This document shows positions 34,425 to 47,888 of a stretch of 64,000 nt of DNA, piece by piece. Made by a program: the position numbers and the translations under genes. The DNA is from Colletotrichum lupini. Its lineage: Eukaryota > Ascomycota > Sordariomycetes > Glomerellales > Glomerellaceae. Each line of letters begins with the position of its first letter. The stretch's first letter is position 1. A model generated the notes under the pieces. It saw only the letters and a list, made by a program, of their open reading frames with translations, was not told the origin of the DNA and did not search any database. The stretch covers positions 1,550,001 to 1,614,000 of the forward strand of contig NC_064678.1 in the NCBI RefSeq assembly GCF_023278565.1, written 5' to 3'.

Positions 34425-37400
34425 CATAGGTACATACGTACATCAGGGCGTTTCCGTCCTGTCAGTCGAGAGCGAGCCGGTGCAAGCGTGGGACGTGGAA
34501 GGCGCGGTGGGTTAAAGTGGGTAAAGGTCCGTGGACGGTGGGTCACAGAGTCTGGGGTCGACGGTACGTATCTCAGCGCAAGATGCATGTACCTTCCTCA
34601 CGTTATCCTCGCTGATAGATACGGACTGTACCTTACCTTACGTAGACGATACGTAAGTACAGGTTAAAGTGCCTTACCTCACCTTACAGAAATCCGTACG
34701 GGCAGCTTGGCCAGGAAGAGGATAGGGACGTAGGTACTCACATACTCTGAGTGAGTCTGTGACGAAATCGGGTGCCCAAAGGGTCCAGCACCCAAGACAA
34801 ATGCCCCATTACTTGTCATTTTTTGGTTTTGATCTTGAGGTGGCCAGACCGGGCCAGAGCTGCGAAGATGGAGTCTGGTGTGCCCTGTGTTTCCCGTCTG
34901 GCTCGTGTACCTTGACTGCGGTATCTTCGGCGAGTCGGGACTTGGGAAAGGCCATCCCATGGTACGTATTCGTACTGTTCAAGAAACGAGGATGGTGGAC
35001 TGAGGACGTGACTTGACAGCACGGGGGCTGACCAAGTATTGGAGACGGTGTATTCGCAGGTGCTCTTGACCGACGATGAGGTCACGGGCTTTTGGGCGAA
35101 AAGGAGGGGGAGAGGCGACTATGACTGGACGAGACGGTGGTCGATGGCTGGGTCTGGGTCATTGCTGGTTGGACGAAAAAGGACAGCATCTGTAGCGGAG
35201 CGTCCACCAGTCAAAAACGGCTGACAGCCACTAGCGCAATCCGAGGTGTGGATCAGCCTCAGTTTTGTGACTCTCCGTTTCAATCCAACGAAACGGAGCC
35301 CCAGGGGACCTCCCTCTGTCATTCTGTCTTTTTTTTTCCTGCTGTTCAGATGCAGCGTGAGAATCTGAACCGAGGGTACATGCCTCAACCAAATTCGACT
35401 TCTGGCTCTGCGGTCACCATTCGATTGGACCACTCACCTCCAGTCAGATGGATGGTTGACTGTATTAAGGCTATATCATCCAGCCAGTCTTTCCCCTTCA
35501 AGAGGTGTGGTTAACCAGTCATGACCAGACTGCCAGGGCTGTTGCACACAGACGGTAGCCTATGAACAGATGCATTTACGATTGCACACAAGACGGCAAC
35601 TGATACGCTTCTCGCATGTGGTACAGCACAAACGGGGGTGAACGGATGGGGCTTGTAGCCAGGTGAGACGGTTCTGGCCTTGGCTGATGATGCTGTCCCT
35701 GACTGGAAAGGGATCCCACGTCTTATTCTCCCCCCCAGAAGAGGAGGGGCTGGAGTGGGTGTGATGTGCGGCGTGCCCAGCGGGTAAGGCTTGTTGTGGA
35801 TGGATGACCACGGTGACTTTATTGCTTGCTCGTCCATCGGTGCCACCACTCTGTCTCCGGTACTCACTCCGTGCCGCACTTGTCGTTGTTGAACCTCAGA
35901 CATCGTCTCGTCTTTGGGTTTTTGCACTTCCACGGGCCGCAGCTTGAGTCTGTTCTGTTCGACCGCCTATTCTTAAACCCGGAAGGACAAGCGGACAGAG
36001 ACCTAAAGTCCGACGTCTGTCAGTCGTCGGAGCACCGTTGTACCCGGCTTGTCATCGGTCTCGTCCTTCTCTGCGTAACCCGCCGCTGAAGTCCGTCCCG
36101 CCGCCTGTCTGGAGACTGGCATTGACCGGTGTCTCGTCTGTGTCCTTCTCTCTACTTCCACGGCGGCGGACAGGCCCTGTTTCTCTCTCTGTTCGACCCG
36201 CGTTGTCCGTCGCCCAAACGGGCAGCGTACAGCAGCTTGCGGTGGCTTGCTGCAGCTGTGGTAGGCGGCCGCGGGGGCGGATTGCATAGTAAATGACTGA
36301 ACCCCCCGGCGGAGCTGAGCCATGATACGCAACGCCTGACGTATGCGGGACCCCTGAGACCTGCCCGTATCGGTGGCTATAGGCCGTCTCGGTTTCTCTC
36401 GTGCCTTTTACTGAATAGAGGTCTCGCGTTGTCGGGGAGACTTGTTTAGCTGGCAGGCATGTTGGCATGGTAGATATGGAACCGCAAGAGGTCGGCCACG
36501 AACCGAACCCTTCAGGTGATGAGCGACAGGGACGGCACATGGGCTCCCGTCGTAAAGTCGATCGCTCATAGCGGCCCCGGATACGGTGAAGGAGAGTACC
36601 GATGGTGGGGTGGTTGGGGAAGGAAGATCGAACCCAAACGATGGCAGCAACAATGTACTTCGCCTTGCTCCCTGCGATGTAGGAGATACAGCTTCAGCCC
36701 GCCAAGTGATGTATGTATCGTGCTAGGATATCTTCCAAGATCCAAGGGGGCCATCGCGCAACTTTGACGAAGATGCCGACGACAACTTCCACGCTGCGCC
36801 TCGGCTGGAGGAACCGGAGAATGGGGCCAAAGATGACGATGGATGAATCAACCTGAATCATTCTAGCCTTCAGCGCCTCCCGGAGGGGACGGGGAGTTTC
36901 TCGTTGACGAAGGGGAAAAAAACGAAATCTCTGTTTCTTCGAGGGGCAAAAATACGGAAGCGCGGGTTTCGCGTACTTCGTCTTTTGTTCGCTGTATCCA
37001 TGAAAGCCGAGTGCAATGCTGTGGTTGTACCCGCGAGAAGCTGGCAATGTCGTTGGATGGGAATTGATGAATTAGGGATGGCATGGCACCGTGAACGCTT
37101 GTTCGCCCTGTCGATTGGGCAGCGGCAACACCAAGGAGCACTTGCCTGGCGCCTGGTACCAGCATCAGGGAGGAAGCATCAAGGCACCTCAACTGCACTG
37201 CAAAGTGCAAGCAACAGCGAAGGAAGGCAAGAAGGATGTGGCAGTGGGCAATTGGAAGCAGGCGGTGGCTCGTACGTAAAGTCGTGGGTACTTTGCCCCG
37301 TGAGGGGCTGAGGGGCGATGTCCACGTACCGTCGACAAGAGTACTTCGGACTTTGATCGACCAAGTACCTCACTCCGACGTTTGTCGCGCACCGTTCATC

Positions 37401-38283
37401 TGCTCCTCCCTTTAGTGGTTGAGTGGCAACAGCGCGGCCTGTGAACACAAGGTGGCACCTGGCATCCGTTTAGCCTCCAACGCTGCAGCTGGCCGCCCTT
37501 TGAAACGTTCGTCCGTTTTCAAGCAGCAACCTTGGATGGAGAGACGCCAAAACGTCCCGTTTCCCGAGGATAGCGCACCATGAATGACAAACTCAATCAA
37601 CAACTTAGGGGATGCCCGTTGGTGCTTAACAAAACGGCTCTTTAGGTACACGCTAAGCAATCATCTGTCCGAGTCTAAAGGGACCTTGGCTGATAGTGTA
37701 ATCCATCGTTCTGCGAACTGGAGGCTGTGTTCCTCTGGTCTGCTCGGCGAACGCGAATCTGAACCTCTGAGCCGGAGGCTTTCGGAAAGACAGTTGCGTT
37801 GCATCAAATCAGTCTGACCATCCGGCGGGTTTCTGAATAATCTATTTTCTTCCGGCTCATGCTACAGTAAGGATACCTCAATTGGAAGCTGGTAGAGCCA
37901 TCAGAGCCATATTTGGCAGCATGGAAAACACGATTTCAAACGCATCTGTCAGACGTTGCTGAGGTAATGCCCAGGCCTAGTTGCCCGGCAGGGCCATGGA
38001 AGCGAGCTCCTCTAGCCGTACCTGCTTTTGCTTGACTCCATCAGCACCGTCCATTCGGCTTGATGACACGCACTGCGGCGATTGTCTAGGGCCATCTGGC
38101 GGTGAACAAACACCTCGTTTGACCACCGTTTGCGATAAAAGCGGGTCTTTCGGGCACTTGGTCCCCGTCCTCCGGTGCCGTGCCTTCCTCCGTCAACTCA
38201 CGATGGACCTGACTCTGACTCCTTCCAGATGGAAGGTCCCCTCTCCTCAGGAAGGAAGTACCGAAGTACGTACCCTTTTCGCT

Positions 38284-38303
38284 TACCTAATGGAGGCAGG
38301 TAC
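38284..38303 (-). repeat. 20-bp motif, copy B (inverse orientation)
   Basis: The reverse complement reads GTACCTGCCTCCATTAGGTA, with one difference from copy A. The two copies are 3.9 kb apart in the same gene-free region. Confidence 0.6.
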
Positions 38304-41300
38304 GTTCGGGAGATGCCCAAGGCCTGCGAGGACCTTCCCAGTAGCGAGCACGACAAGCGCAGCAAAACTTGAGCTGTCACCGTCTGACCAGAAGCGCACC
38401 GTCTCCCCGCTAGCCCAACCACCCACCCCTCCCTCCTCCAACTCTCTCCCAACCCAAACCGTTTTCTCTCATCGAGTTTTTGCTCATGGCACTCGATCAA
38501 TTCGATGCCCAACCTCTCATCCGTCATCAGTCCACGGATACACAAGCAGCCCATGGAACGAAAGGGAAGAAAAACCAAGGAATGAAGCCCAACGGCGATA
38601 CAACGATGATGGCGACCAAGTAGTACAGATGACCAACTACCCAAACGTATTTCGTGGCCTGGTCTGGCCTCGCCATGATATCAGACGTACCTGGCCACAG
38701 CCAAAGAAACGTCGCCAGCAAAGTCATGAGTGCGCCGTACCCCGGGTCGATATGCCATACGAGGCTAGCCAACTTTTGCCCGTGTCCATCAGCTATTATT
38801 CGAGCTTTCCGCCGGGAACGCGCAAAGACAATGGCAGGCCACTGGCAGGCCACAGGCCACACAGGCCGCAGGCCGCAGAACAGACGGCGCCACATGGTCG
38901 TGATCATCTTGCGAACCCCCAAGGGGACTAGGTAATCAACGACAACCATTCCACCGTGCCCGCTTCGTCTTCTAGCTGCAGAGCCTAGAAAGTGGCAGAC
39001 GAGACGGGACGACAGCAGACTTGTTCTCAGCCATCACATCTCCGGCTTCCATCGACTTGGAGCAACGTCATCCTCGAGAACAGCAAGATCGCAACTAGCC
39101 TGAGCATCGTCAGCCATACTTAGCCCTACGAAGGATCTTTCAGGTCTGGGGAGACTTACACACCCTCTCAGAACTGGTGTCGGTTCTATCTCAAACACTT
39201 GCCTCGGAAAGCCCTTTCACAGGCCTTTGGCCGACTTTGTTTCAACGTGCTTCCTTTGCAGGTGCATCCACAGCCGTTTATTACGCATTATTATCTCTGC
39301 CCTGCATCTTTCGGCAACGATGGCAGCTCATAATCTGACGACTTACTCGCAGTATTCGCATAGTATTCGTCCATTGCCAATGGAGGCCGCCAGAGTTTCG
39401 ACATTGGCCTGTGGAGTCGTTAAAGTCGCTGGGTTCTTTGCCCGCTACCAAGGCCGGCATATCTGCAATGTCTCCGAATTCGCCCTCTAGCTCGCCGTGT
39501 CATCCAATGTCTACGACTGAGCCAGAGACCGGCGGCCTTCCAGGGTCGCAGTCGACCAGTAACGGCGACCACCGCAAAGTGTGTGCATGACTCCATCCAC
39601 AGTTCCCAGTCGGGCTCTCTGCATCAACCATCACACAATATCACAAACCATTCGACTTTAAGACCATTCGACTCTCAGGACATGTGTCTTAGCATGCCAT
39701 CTTCCATCCTCCGTGCTGTTGCATCCCACGCCTTCTCACTCGTGATGAGATCGCCGTCACTACGCGAGGTCGCGTGTCTGTGACCACCAGGAAGATCGGA
39801 AGCAGGTACGAACTCTGAGCATCACAGCCCCCAATCTAGAGACAGAGGCGCCCCCTTCTGGATACTTTGTGGGTGAGGGTGAAAACGGCGACCGACATGT
39901 GCAAAAACTAGACTCGCAATTTTTTTCGTCCCCTTCCACGTGAAATACACCTTGGACTTGCACTTCTACTACATAAGGAGGGGGTCCGGATCCGCTTGTC
40001 ATTGGTCCAGGAGACCCAGGAAGAAGAAGAAGAAGACCGTCTCCCACGAACAAATCAGACGAAAATTGGAACACCTTCTCAACCAGTCAGACAGAGGCTT
40101 CATCTGCAGCTAGACAAGTCACAACGAGTAGGAACCCATGGGCGGGAGATTTTCCTGGAGTAGATGCCGCATCGAGGGAGATACGGTGCTCGAATCATGC
40201 TGATCGAGGTATCCTGGCCAAGGGCATGAATGTCAACGGATAACGACCTCGAACCGCTCTTTGGCGTTGATACTCGGGGATTATGACAGTGATATCCCAG
40301 GCACGAGGGGTAGTGAGTGGCTTCTTACCCCTCAGCATCATCACCGAGCTTGACACTTGCTGTTTGTCACTGGTCCTTGGCAGTCAGTCGGTGGTGAAGG
40401 GGTTTCACGTTTTAGCGGTCAGCGCCGTCTGGGCCAATAGTTCGAGAGGAACCGAATCGTCCCGTCTCGTCCTGTCTCGTGCGCGAGCGGGCCTAGGTCC
40501 GTCTTCTCCACCGCGGATGATCAGCTGGCTGGTGCCGCACTGGTGTGGATATCCGACCAAGTTTAACAGCTTCTGTTAAGGCATTTCCTTGTGAGGCTTC
40601 GGCATGGCAATCCGTTTCTGGAGCACTCAGTCTCTACTTGTAGTATCTCCAGCACGGCAGCGCCAAAAGCTGCCTTCAGCCTTTGGTCGATCACAACGCT
40701 TTCATCCCTCCTTGTTGTGGGTTGTAGCTCGATCAGATTGGTGTGGGGCAACGATCGGCCGTCAGAGATGCAGCAGCCTGCTCGCCCTTGGGGCCAACAT
40801 GAGCAGTTTCTGCCAGTCAGTCAGACTATCGCTGAGTGAGTGAGGTGAGACTGAGAAGTGAGCGGCCAACGACTTTGAGCTGCGGAACATACCGATACGC
40901 GTCTGCTTTGGGTCACCATTTTCTGAGCAAAAGAACATGCCGTCCGCTTCGCCATTGCCGAAACTCTTCAGAGAATGGCCTCCAACGCTCCCGTGAAAAT
41001 CTTCAGGAGAAAACCGCTCAAGTTGCGCCACGACAACCGGGAGTTCCCAGCAAACGTTGTGCCAACTATGTGTACCAGTAACACCTTGCTCCAGGGACCC
41101 GGCCGATAGCCTATCAACGATGAGATTCGCGAAGTGACTGCCGGGTCAGTTGGAGGGAGGTAATTTTCCCGTTTCTGACCACAAAGCGGATACCGCGCCA
41201 ACAGATTCCCATTCACGTCTCCAATGACAGCCGCCGGTTACCACCCTCAACTTGTGAAGGGCATGGGATGCCATCCCATCTCTAGGAGTAAAATCCAGGA

Positions 41301-43405
41301 ACTTGTCTGCGGTCGATGACTTTGTCAGTCACCTTGTGGATAAGGTCGATGCATCTTGCAATGCCCAGCTGGCGATCTTTCCAAGGAAACGGCGTTGAGG
41401 AAAGAGGCATTTTCGTCGAGAATAGGACAAAGCTCCTGCGTAGGCGTAGGCTGAAGCCGGTCCATCGCTAGCTTGCTAGTAGTCTGCGGTTCTCATGGAG
41501 CCTGGGCTGTGCTCGAGGTCTATTTTTTGCTGGGACATCGCTGCCTTTTGTGGCGGTGAAGTGCTTCTCGATAACCTTGGCCTGGACAGCTCTCCGATTC
41601 CTTACTACAGCTTCCATCCTTGCGATGAGCTGTTCAATTGAGGAAATTCTTGGGCAGCTTTGAGGTCCGAAAGCCTCTCTTTGATGACAGAGTTTCACAG
41701 ACGCATCCAGACTTCATCAATTCACAATCTCGATGGCAACACCATGATGCCTCCAGGTGACCCTCACGAAGAAACGTAACAGAGTCGAGAGGGGGGATTG
41801 AGGGTCTCATGCGCGGGCAACCCCCACCAAGTGAATCGAACCCCGCGATTCCGATCCCATCACATCACATCATCCCACCTGCGCACAGCCGCCGCATCTG
41901 ATACTGGGCTTACATTCTCCCGCCCGTAACCCCCCTTCTCTTCCGACGTTCACGTCTCCCCCCTCCTTTCTAGAGTGCGTGAGCGCCTCTTGTCTGGGAA
42001 GGTCTCCACCGCTCCGTTTATTGGGCGTTCGACAAGCGCCGAGCTGCACGTCTTCACTCCCTCTCCGGTTCTGCATGTCCATTCCCGCACGCGAGCCCGT
42101 CTCCCCGGTCTGAGAGACCGGAACATCTACCTTATTTCCTTCTTGTTGTCTTATAGCCTGCTTCCACATATGCGTCTCCTCTCCAATGGTCCTCGGGATG
42201 GATGATGGGCATGCTGCTTCGCGAAGCAGAATTGACCAAACACCAAATGGAAGAATATGCCCCCTCCCTTTCCCATCCAAGCGCGGCGGTTGGCATGGCT
42301 TCCAGCCAACCGGCTCCTCACGCGAGCTGTATGGCTGACAGTACAGAGGAAGCATATCCGAGGGGTGGTCCTTTTTTACGTAGCATCCGTACAAGTGTAC
42401 GCTGATCTTCGCCCCGGGGTTATGACTGGCTCTATCTATCCTATCCCAACGACAGGAAGGTTTCCCTTTCCAAAGGGAAGCCTTGCAGTAGAGGGAGAGA
42501 GAGATAAAAGGCATGCGTGACTGGGGAATCCGGCATTCTTGTATCGCTAGACTCGGGGCCATTGGTCGGCGGCACGGGATGGACATGCGGTATCAGGCAT
42601 CCGGAGCCGGATAGATGGCCAGACGGGGCGGCCCATCGAGCGCCTTGCTTTCATCTGCTCCCACCTCTTTGGGTCATGTTGTGACGATGGTCAATGGTAC
42701 TGGCGGGCCGTCTGGGGGTTTCGTCAACCCTCTCATGGGCGCTAATGGGAATTGGTTATGGTGTAGGCCTGTGAGGTAACACAGCGGCCATCCTCCAGAT
42801 GGCCACGTTCGCGACCTACCTACCGCTGAGCCTGATCTGATAGACAAGAAACCCCGTTGTGACGTGTAAGCACACGATGTATCGGAAGACAGACGGGAAG
42901 AGGGGAGCAAGAATTACGGAGCACGAGGCGAAAGGGGGGTTCTCCTGCGCCGCAGAGTACAGAATCGAGATGCAGGCCTGGGGCGCGGGCGGCCAGGCCA
43001 GAAGGTCAGGCCAGGCCGCTTTCCCCTTCCTCTTCTGCCGTCTTGTTGTTTTCCTGAGCTGTCACCAAAGCCTATTTGGTCTCCACTCTTTGTCTTTTGT
43101 GTTAGGCATCCACACATGATTATTGAATTTCTGGGCCAATAGGAGGATCAAATTGAAGTGTTGGACTCTGGAGTGTATCAATTGGTAGGCGGAGAGAAGA
43201 GTGCATTGGGATTGGATGATGGTTGTGTGTGGTGGGCGAGGAGCGTTGAATTGGGAAAGTAAGCTGAGCGAGGATGGTATCTGAATGTAACTTCTGTTTT
43301 CTCTGGTTCGGGGTACTATCTCATGGACTCTGAACCACGGGACTGTGTTGAGCGTGTCGTGTCGGAGAGGCTTGAAGGTAAGGAAAGGTGAGGACTCATG
43401 GGCTT

Positions 43406-43419
43406 GGGGGGGGGGGGGG
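43406..43419. repeat. poly-G tract (about G14)
   Basis: A run of about fourteen G is seen directly. The exact length may be unreliable in an assembly. Confidence 0.85.
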
Positions 43420-46317
43420 CGAGCCCAGCTTGTCTTGCTTGCCTGGTCTTCTGGGTGGCGAGGCTGGGACCGTCTTACATCAGCTTTTGGGGAGGGATAG
43501 GTACTCTGCAGGTAGGTTTTTAAGGGTTGTGTCGTGGGGGAAGGGGGATGGATAGATGGGATTGATTACGGATATTTGTTTTTCTTACATCAGCAACGAA
43601 GGGGTTGTAGGTAGTTCGTTTGCAGGCGAGAACCGTGGCGGATGTCGTCGGGTTTGGATGTTAGTGTCGGCCTGGCCGACATGATTGCTTTTTGCAGTCG
43701 TCAAACGGATCACGTGTGTGTTTTACGGCTATCTTGACATGAGACTGAGAGGGGAGGACGTTGTGGTGTATCATTACGATGAGACTTTTGGGCAGGGCTT
43801 AATGGGAATCTGAGAAAAGCTCTGAAAAGGGTCCTTGATAATCATTGGGTCTTGCGGCTGTCGGTGCCTTATGGGTACTTATCCCGTGAACAGTGCAGCA
43901 ATGTGCAAGAACCGTGATGGTGTGTGTAGGTTAGGATCGAGTCCAGCCCGAGTTGCACTTTTCTGGTCCCGCCTCATTGGGAAGGGTGGTGGGAAAGATG
44001 GCCAAGGGAGAAGGGGGGCGTTCAGGCTTGGTGTTTCGGTGCCTGATTATCAGCGCGTATCGGCGTGTGAAGCAAATATGTAATTCTGTGATGTGTGAAG
44101 GTGTGCAAGATGTAGGAGGCCGAAGGAGAAGTGTAGATATGGGTGGCTAGTGAGGCAGATGAGGCAGATGAGGCATCCCTTCGATGTGATGAGGCTAGCT
44201 CCTTGAGGCTGCTCTCGTGTGATTGGGTCGTTGTCTTGAGCGAGAAGGATGAGGATGAGGATGAGGCTCCGAGGCAGGCCTGTGGGATGGACCGAGAAGG
44301 CGGGATACAGCTTTGGAAGTCAGTCTGCCCGTTTGATGGGTCACACTGACTGGTCGTTTCCTTTCCTCAATCTCATGGACCTGGTTCGCCTTGTTATGGT
44401 TACAATAGATGAAGTAGCTGACGGAGGGATCACGAAGGGAGACGGAAGACTTGCCGGACACTACAGCGAGAGCAATCGAAGAGCTATCGACTAGCAAGGT
44501 GCAGCGTGACCGAGTTGAAGAATCTACCTGACTGCGAGGTCTTATTCCTTGGCCCAATGCGTTGCTTATCTGTCTGCTACTTGCCTCCTAATTCTGGCTT
44601 TGATTTGCTCTGGAAGCGTGCTGCTCTTAGGGGAAAGCTCCCTTACTATGTATAGTACTACGAGAAAGTGATATAAGGGGGCGGGCTGGATAGGCTCAGA
44701 GTAATGGTTTTAGAGAGTCTCTCGGGTCTACTGGATGTATGTTCTGACTCGTATACCCATATGAGGGTACTTAGAGCTAGTGAACCTCCTTGGTTAAGGG
44801 TTCTGCCGTCTTTTACGACGAAGGCGCCTTAATCTTAAACAGTAGTGTTGTCGATACGTCGCGAAACATGATCTGCCTCTATCTGAATAGGATATTCGCT
44901 CTAATAACACGGCGTGTTTTGAACCGCCTCAACCCGTTTCTACTATCTTTATAAAGCCACTATTATATCCAGACTAGGAGGCTAGGTAGAAAGGGTTGAC
45001 GTGCTCCTCCCGACAGTCGTCCGGCTAATAGAAATCCTCGGTCTTCTATATAGTGAGTAGGAGGGTTTGTACCACGGGGGAGATGTATATATACTGCAAT
45101 AACAGGGCTTCTGACTGCTTAGGTCCCAGAAGAATAACTATGCCATAGGGAGTCTCATGCCTTCGTATGTATTCGGACACGTATACGAGCATCGTAATAC
45201 CTAGATTTGAGAGATATCATTTGGAAATCAGTACTTATGGTACGTGATAAGATAGATGTGGATAGGTATGAAGCGTTTCCAGACACCGACGTCGCACATC
45301 CGTGGAGCACATCTCGCAACATGATCTGCCTGAATGCCCAACCGCGGGGCAGAGGGCAAGTTCATGCTCAAGCTGGCGAGGCTTCCTATCCGAGGGGTCA
45401 GTGGCAGGATATTTATAGTGCTACGGCAGAGACGATTGACGAGGCTCGACTTCCCCGAGCACAGGTAAAGGTCTCCGAGACCAAGAGACAGTCTGGTGGG
45501 ACTGAATTGTTCAACGGTATATTGTTGTCAATATGAGCACAAAACCCTAGACCTCGGTGATGATTGTCATTTCTTCACTGGCTGTCACTTCGGAAGCCTC
45601 ATTCCCGTCTCCCTATGCCCCCGCTGTAGACGGTCAAAAACGGTGGTGGGTAACGGTTTCCAGATACATCCTCTGACTGAGACTAGCATAGAGCAACTTC
45701 AGCCTCTTCGACTCTTAGTACCCTACCCCTAAGTCGTTGTTGTAGACAAGGAGTATCATATGCGGCTCATCTAGTCCGTCGAACACCCTATGAGGTCTGA
45801 TAGTCCCTTACTCGGGATGAGACAGCCTGTATGCGAACCCGCGGCACAGACGTCGAAAGAGGAAGGCGACGAGCGTCGCGTCCACAGGCAGACGTTTTGA
45901 AATCATAGTCGGGCGATGGAAGGCTACGGGTGAACTCTCGAGTCGGTAAAGTCATGGAAGTTATCATTGTGCCACGAATGATAGGCGTAGAGGTCACCGA
46001 ATAGTTGCATGCTGGAGCGCCACTGAAGGTTCGAGGCTACCAAGACCGGGGAGGTGAACACTAAAAGGCCCATCTGTTCTGAATGCCTGCTGCCTCGCCT
46101 AAATTCCGTTGTGGCAGCAGTCCACGCAGGCTACTCAGACCTGTGTCGAACAAGAACGCATGCCTTCACCGATATGCAACTCCCTGCAGGCGCCTCGTCA
46201 ATAACCAAAGCTGCCCCGCCGTCTGCCTCGCCGCCAATGCAACGTCGATATCACAGCCACTTTACTCAACCTGAAGCAAGGCATCTGCCCACCTGCCTCT
46301 ATGTTTCATTGAGGCCC

Positions 46318-47888
46318 TCAATCCGCATATACGACCCGCGGCATCCCATCGCGATCCCACTCCCACACCGGCAAATCCAGGTCCACTACAATAGGCTTGT
46401 TGACCGTCTTGCCGCCGACGTGCGGATAACTCTTCGCCATGATGGCGCAGTTAACGACGCACGTCTCCCGCCGGCCAAGGCGTCCGGCGAGCGCGGCGAC
46501 ATCGGTGCGGGGTGATGTCGGATCGCCGCCGAGGCCGCGGGTGCCGAGGCCCGGGTCTACGGCGGATTCTGACGTCGTTTCGGGGGTAGACGGAGACAGA
46601 CCGGAAGCTGTCCTCCCCACAGCCTCGTCGGATGCACTCCTCCCCGGGTGCGATCCGTCGTTGCGGAGAGGGTTCCCGCCCTTGATTGTCATATTCACGA
46701 GGGACTGCTTGTTCCCCTGGCCCGGGTCACTCCAGCGCTCGACGCCTTCTTCTTTGAAAGCTGAGCCGCCGCAGCCCAGATCCCAACTTACCCTCTCGAC
46801 GCCGCGTCCTTCATGGACGTGTCCGCAAACAGCGAGCCGCGGACGGACGCGCCACAAGGCCCGTCTGAGGGCTTCGCATCCCGCTGCGCGTCGGGCGCGG
46901 GATTCATCGCAGTGGGTGTGTGGCGGGGTATGCGTCACGACAACGTCTGTTTCGAGGGGGATATCGTCCCATAGCGTGGGTAGATCACTCGCCGCGGCGC
47001 CGACGCTGCCGTGCTGAGGGGCGTCGTAGCCGAATGCCCAGAGGCCGTTGCGTGGCGAGTACGGGGAGGCAAAGACTGTGAAGGAGGTGCGTGGTCCTGA
47101 GGGGGAAGAGAGGCGGATGGTTGCTGTTTCGTGGGCGAGGTAGGTTATTGAGGGGGAGTTTGTGAGGAGGGCTGCGCAGTCTTGAGGTGATTGTGGTATC
47201 TGGTTGTGGAAGTGGGATCCGTGTTGAGAGTAGAAGTCTGCGTCTAGGGTGATGTCATGGTTCCCTAGACGGCCGTTTGGTCAGTGTTCTGATGTGGAGG
47301 GATGAAATGTATATTGCGTCAAGGTGAGGAAGTCTGAGGGGGGACCAACATTGTGCGTACCTGCGACGACGATTTTGGTCTCAAAATCTGCTTTCTCGAG
47401 CCATTGGATTGCCTTTGATAACTGGTGATGCCGTCAGTCACACTGTCCGACTAAGGCACATTCAGAAGCAAGCAAACGCCACCGGCGAGTCCATATTTTG
47501 TTTATTCTATTGCCGCGATGAAGCCAGACACCATCAGAGAGTAGCTCATCTCTCCCCGAGCGCCTCCCACATGGCTCCCGAACGGGTAAGTACCTGAGTC
47601 GACAACTGGGAACTTCCTTATTGTCTCTCGCTCTCTCTCCAAATACACTTATAGAAAGGGCACGAATGGGGCACGTACCTCGGAATAGCTGCCCTGGTTG
47701 GTCAAGTCCCCCGCATGGATCAGCACGTCGCCCTTTGGTAACTTGACGGTAGTGTTATGGGTGTCGGAGACGCAGACGAACCGGGTCTTCCGCAGAACCG
47801 GCTGGCGTTGTGCTTGCGGCTGCGGCTGCGGGTGGCCAGAGGTGCCGGTGTGGTCCATGATCCCGGCGATGTTGGAGGGGTCAGTCAT
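46318..47888 (-). CDS. calcineurin-like metallophosphoesterase, MPPED/239FB type
   Basis: Exons are 47888-47679, 47421-47361 and 47264-46318, with introns of 257 bases (gtacgt...accag) and 96 bases (gtacgc...tctag), giving 405 residues. The splices join GSYSE to LSKAIQWLEK and VVAG to NHDITLDAD, which is exactly what the family needs. The full metal-binding set is present: SDTHN (D42, H44), HAGDLT (D61), GNHD (N92, H93), THTPPH (H202) and CGHVH (H239, H241). The enzyme should be a cytosolic di-metal phosphodiesterase like MPPED1/2. Its substrate is unknown. After GHVH there is an S/T/P-rich insertion of about 90 residues before the last strand (KPIVVDLDLP), longer than in animal relatives. 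There is no signal peptide. The first intron is the longest in the window, and no extra exon within it is required. Confidence 0.92.

Larger units (their letters stand above)
33229..46317. other. 13-kb stretch with no supported gene
   Basis: Frames up to about 316 codons occur but overlap heavily on both strands, have odd composition (rich in W, C, R or P) and show no domain. The left end should hold the promoter of the J-domain gene. Visible small elements are TACCT/AGGTA-rich DNA at 34400-34740, a 20-bp motif shared in inverse orientation with 38284-38303, a GAA run near 40020-40037, a G14 run at 43406-43419 and short gaggcagat and gatgag repeats at 44152-44270. 44600-45540 is AT-richer and poor in open frames. 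Confidence 0.4.

Noticed and set aside
33727..34443. 238-codon minus-strand frame upstream of the J-domain gene
   Set aside because: It is S/P/H-rich with no order-promoting core and lies in the CT-rich promoter region, where stop-free frames are expected.
37981..38931. 316-codon plus-strand frame
   Set aside because: Composition is S/P/R/T-rich and random-looking, there is no domain, and it overlaps another long frame on the opposite strand.
38527..38949. 140-codon minus-strand frame with four hydrophobic stretches
   Set aside because: It looks like a small membrane protein, but is extremely W-rich, has no recognisable family, and may arise from CCA/CAT-rich DNA on the other strand. RNA-seq would decide.
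41870..42586. 238-codon minus-strand frame
   Set aside because: It has no domain, scattered cysteines and arginines, and no splice-consistent neighbours. Judged chance.
47422..47678. Possible extra exon inside the 257-base first intron of the metallophosphoesterase
   Set aside because: The flanking exons join directly into the conserved GSYSE-LSKAIQWLEK order, so no extra exon is needed.
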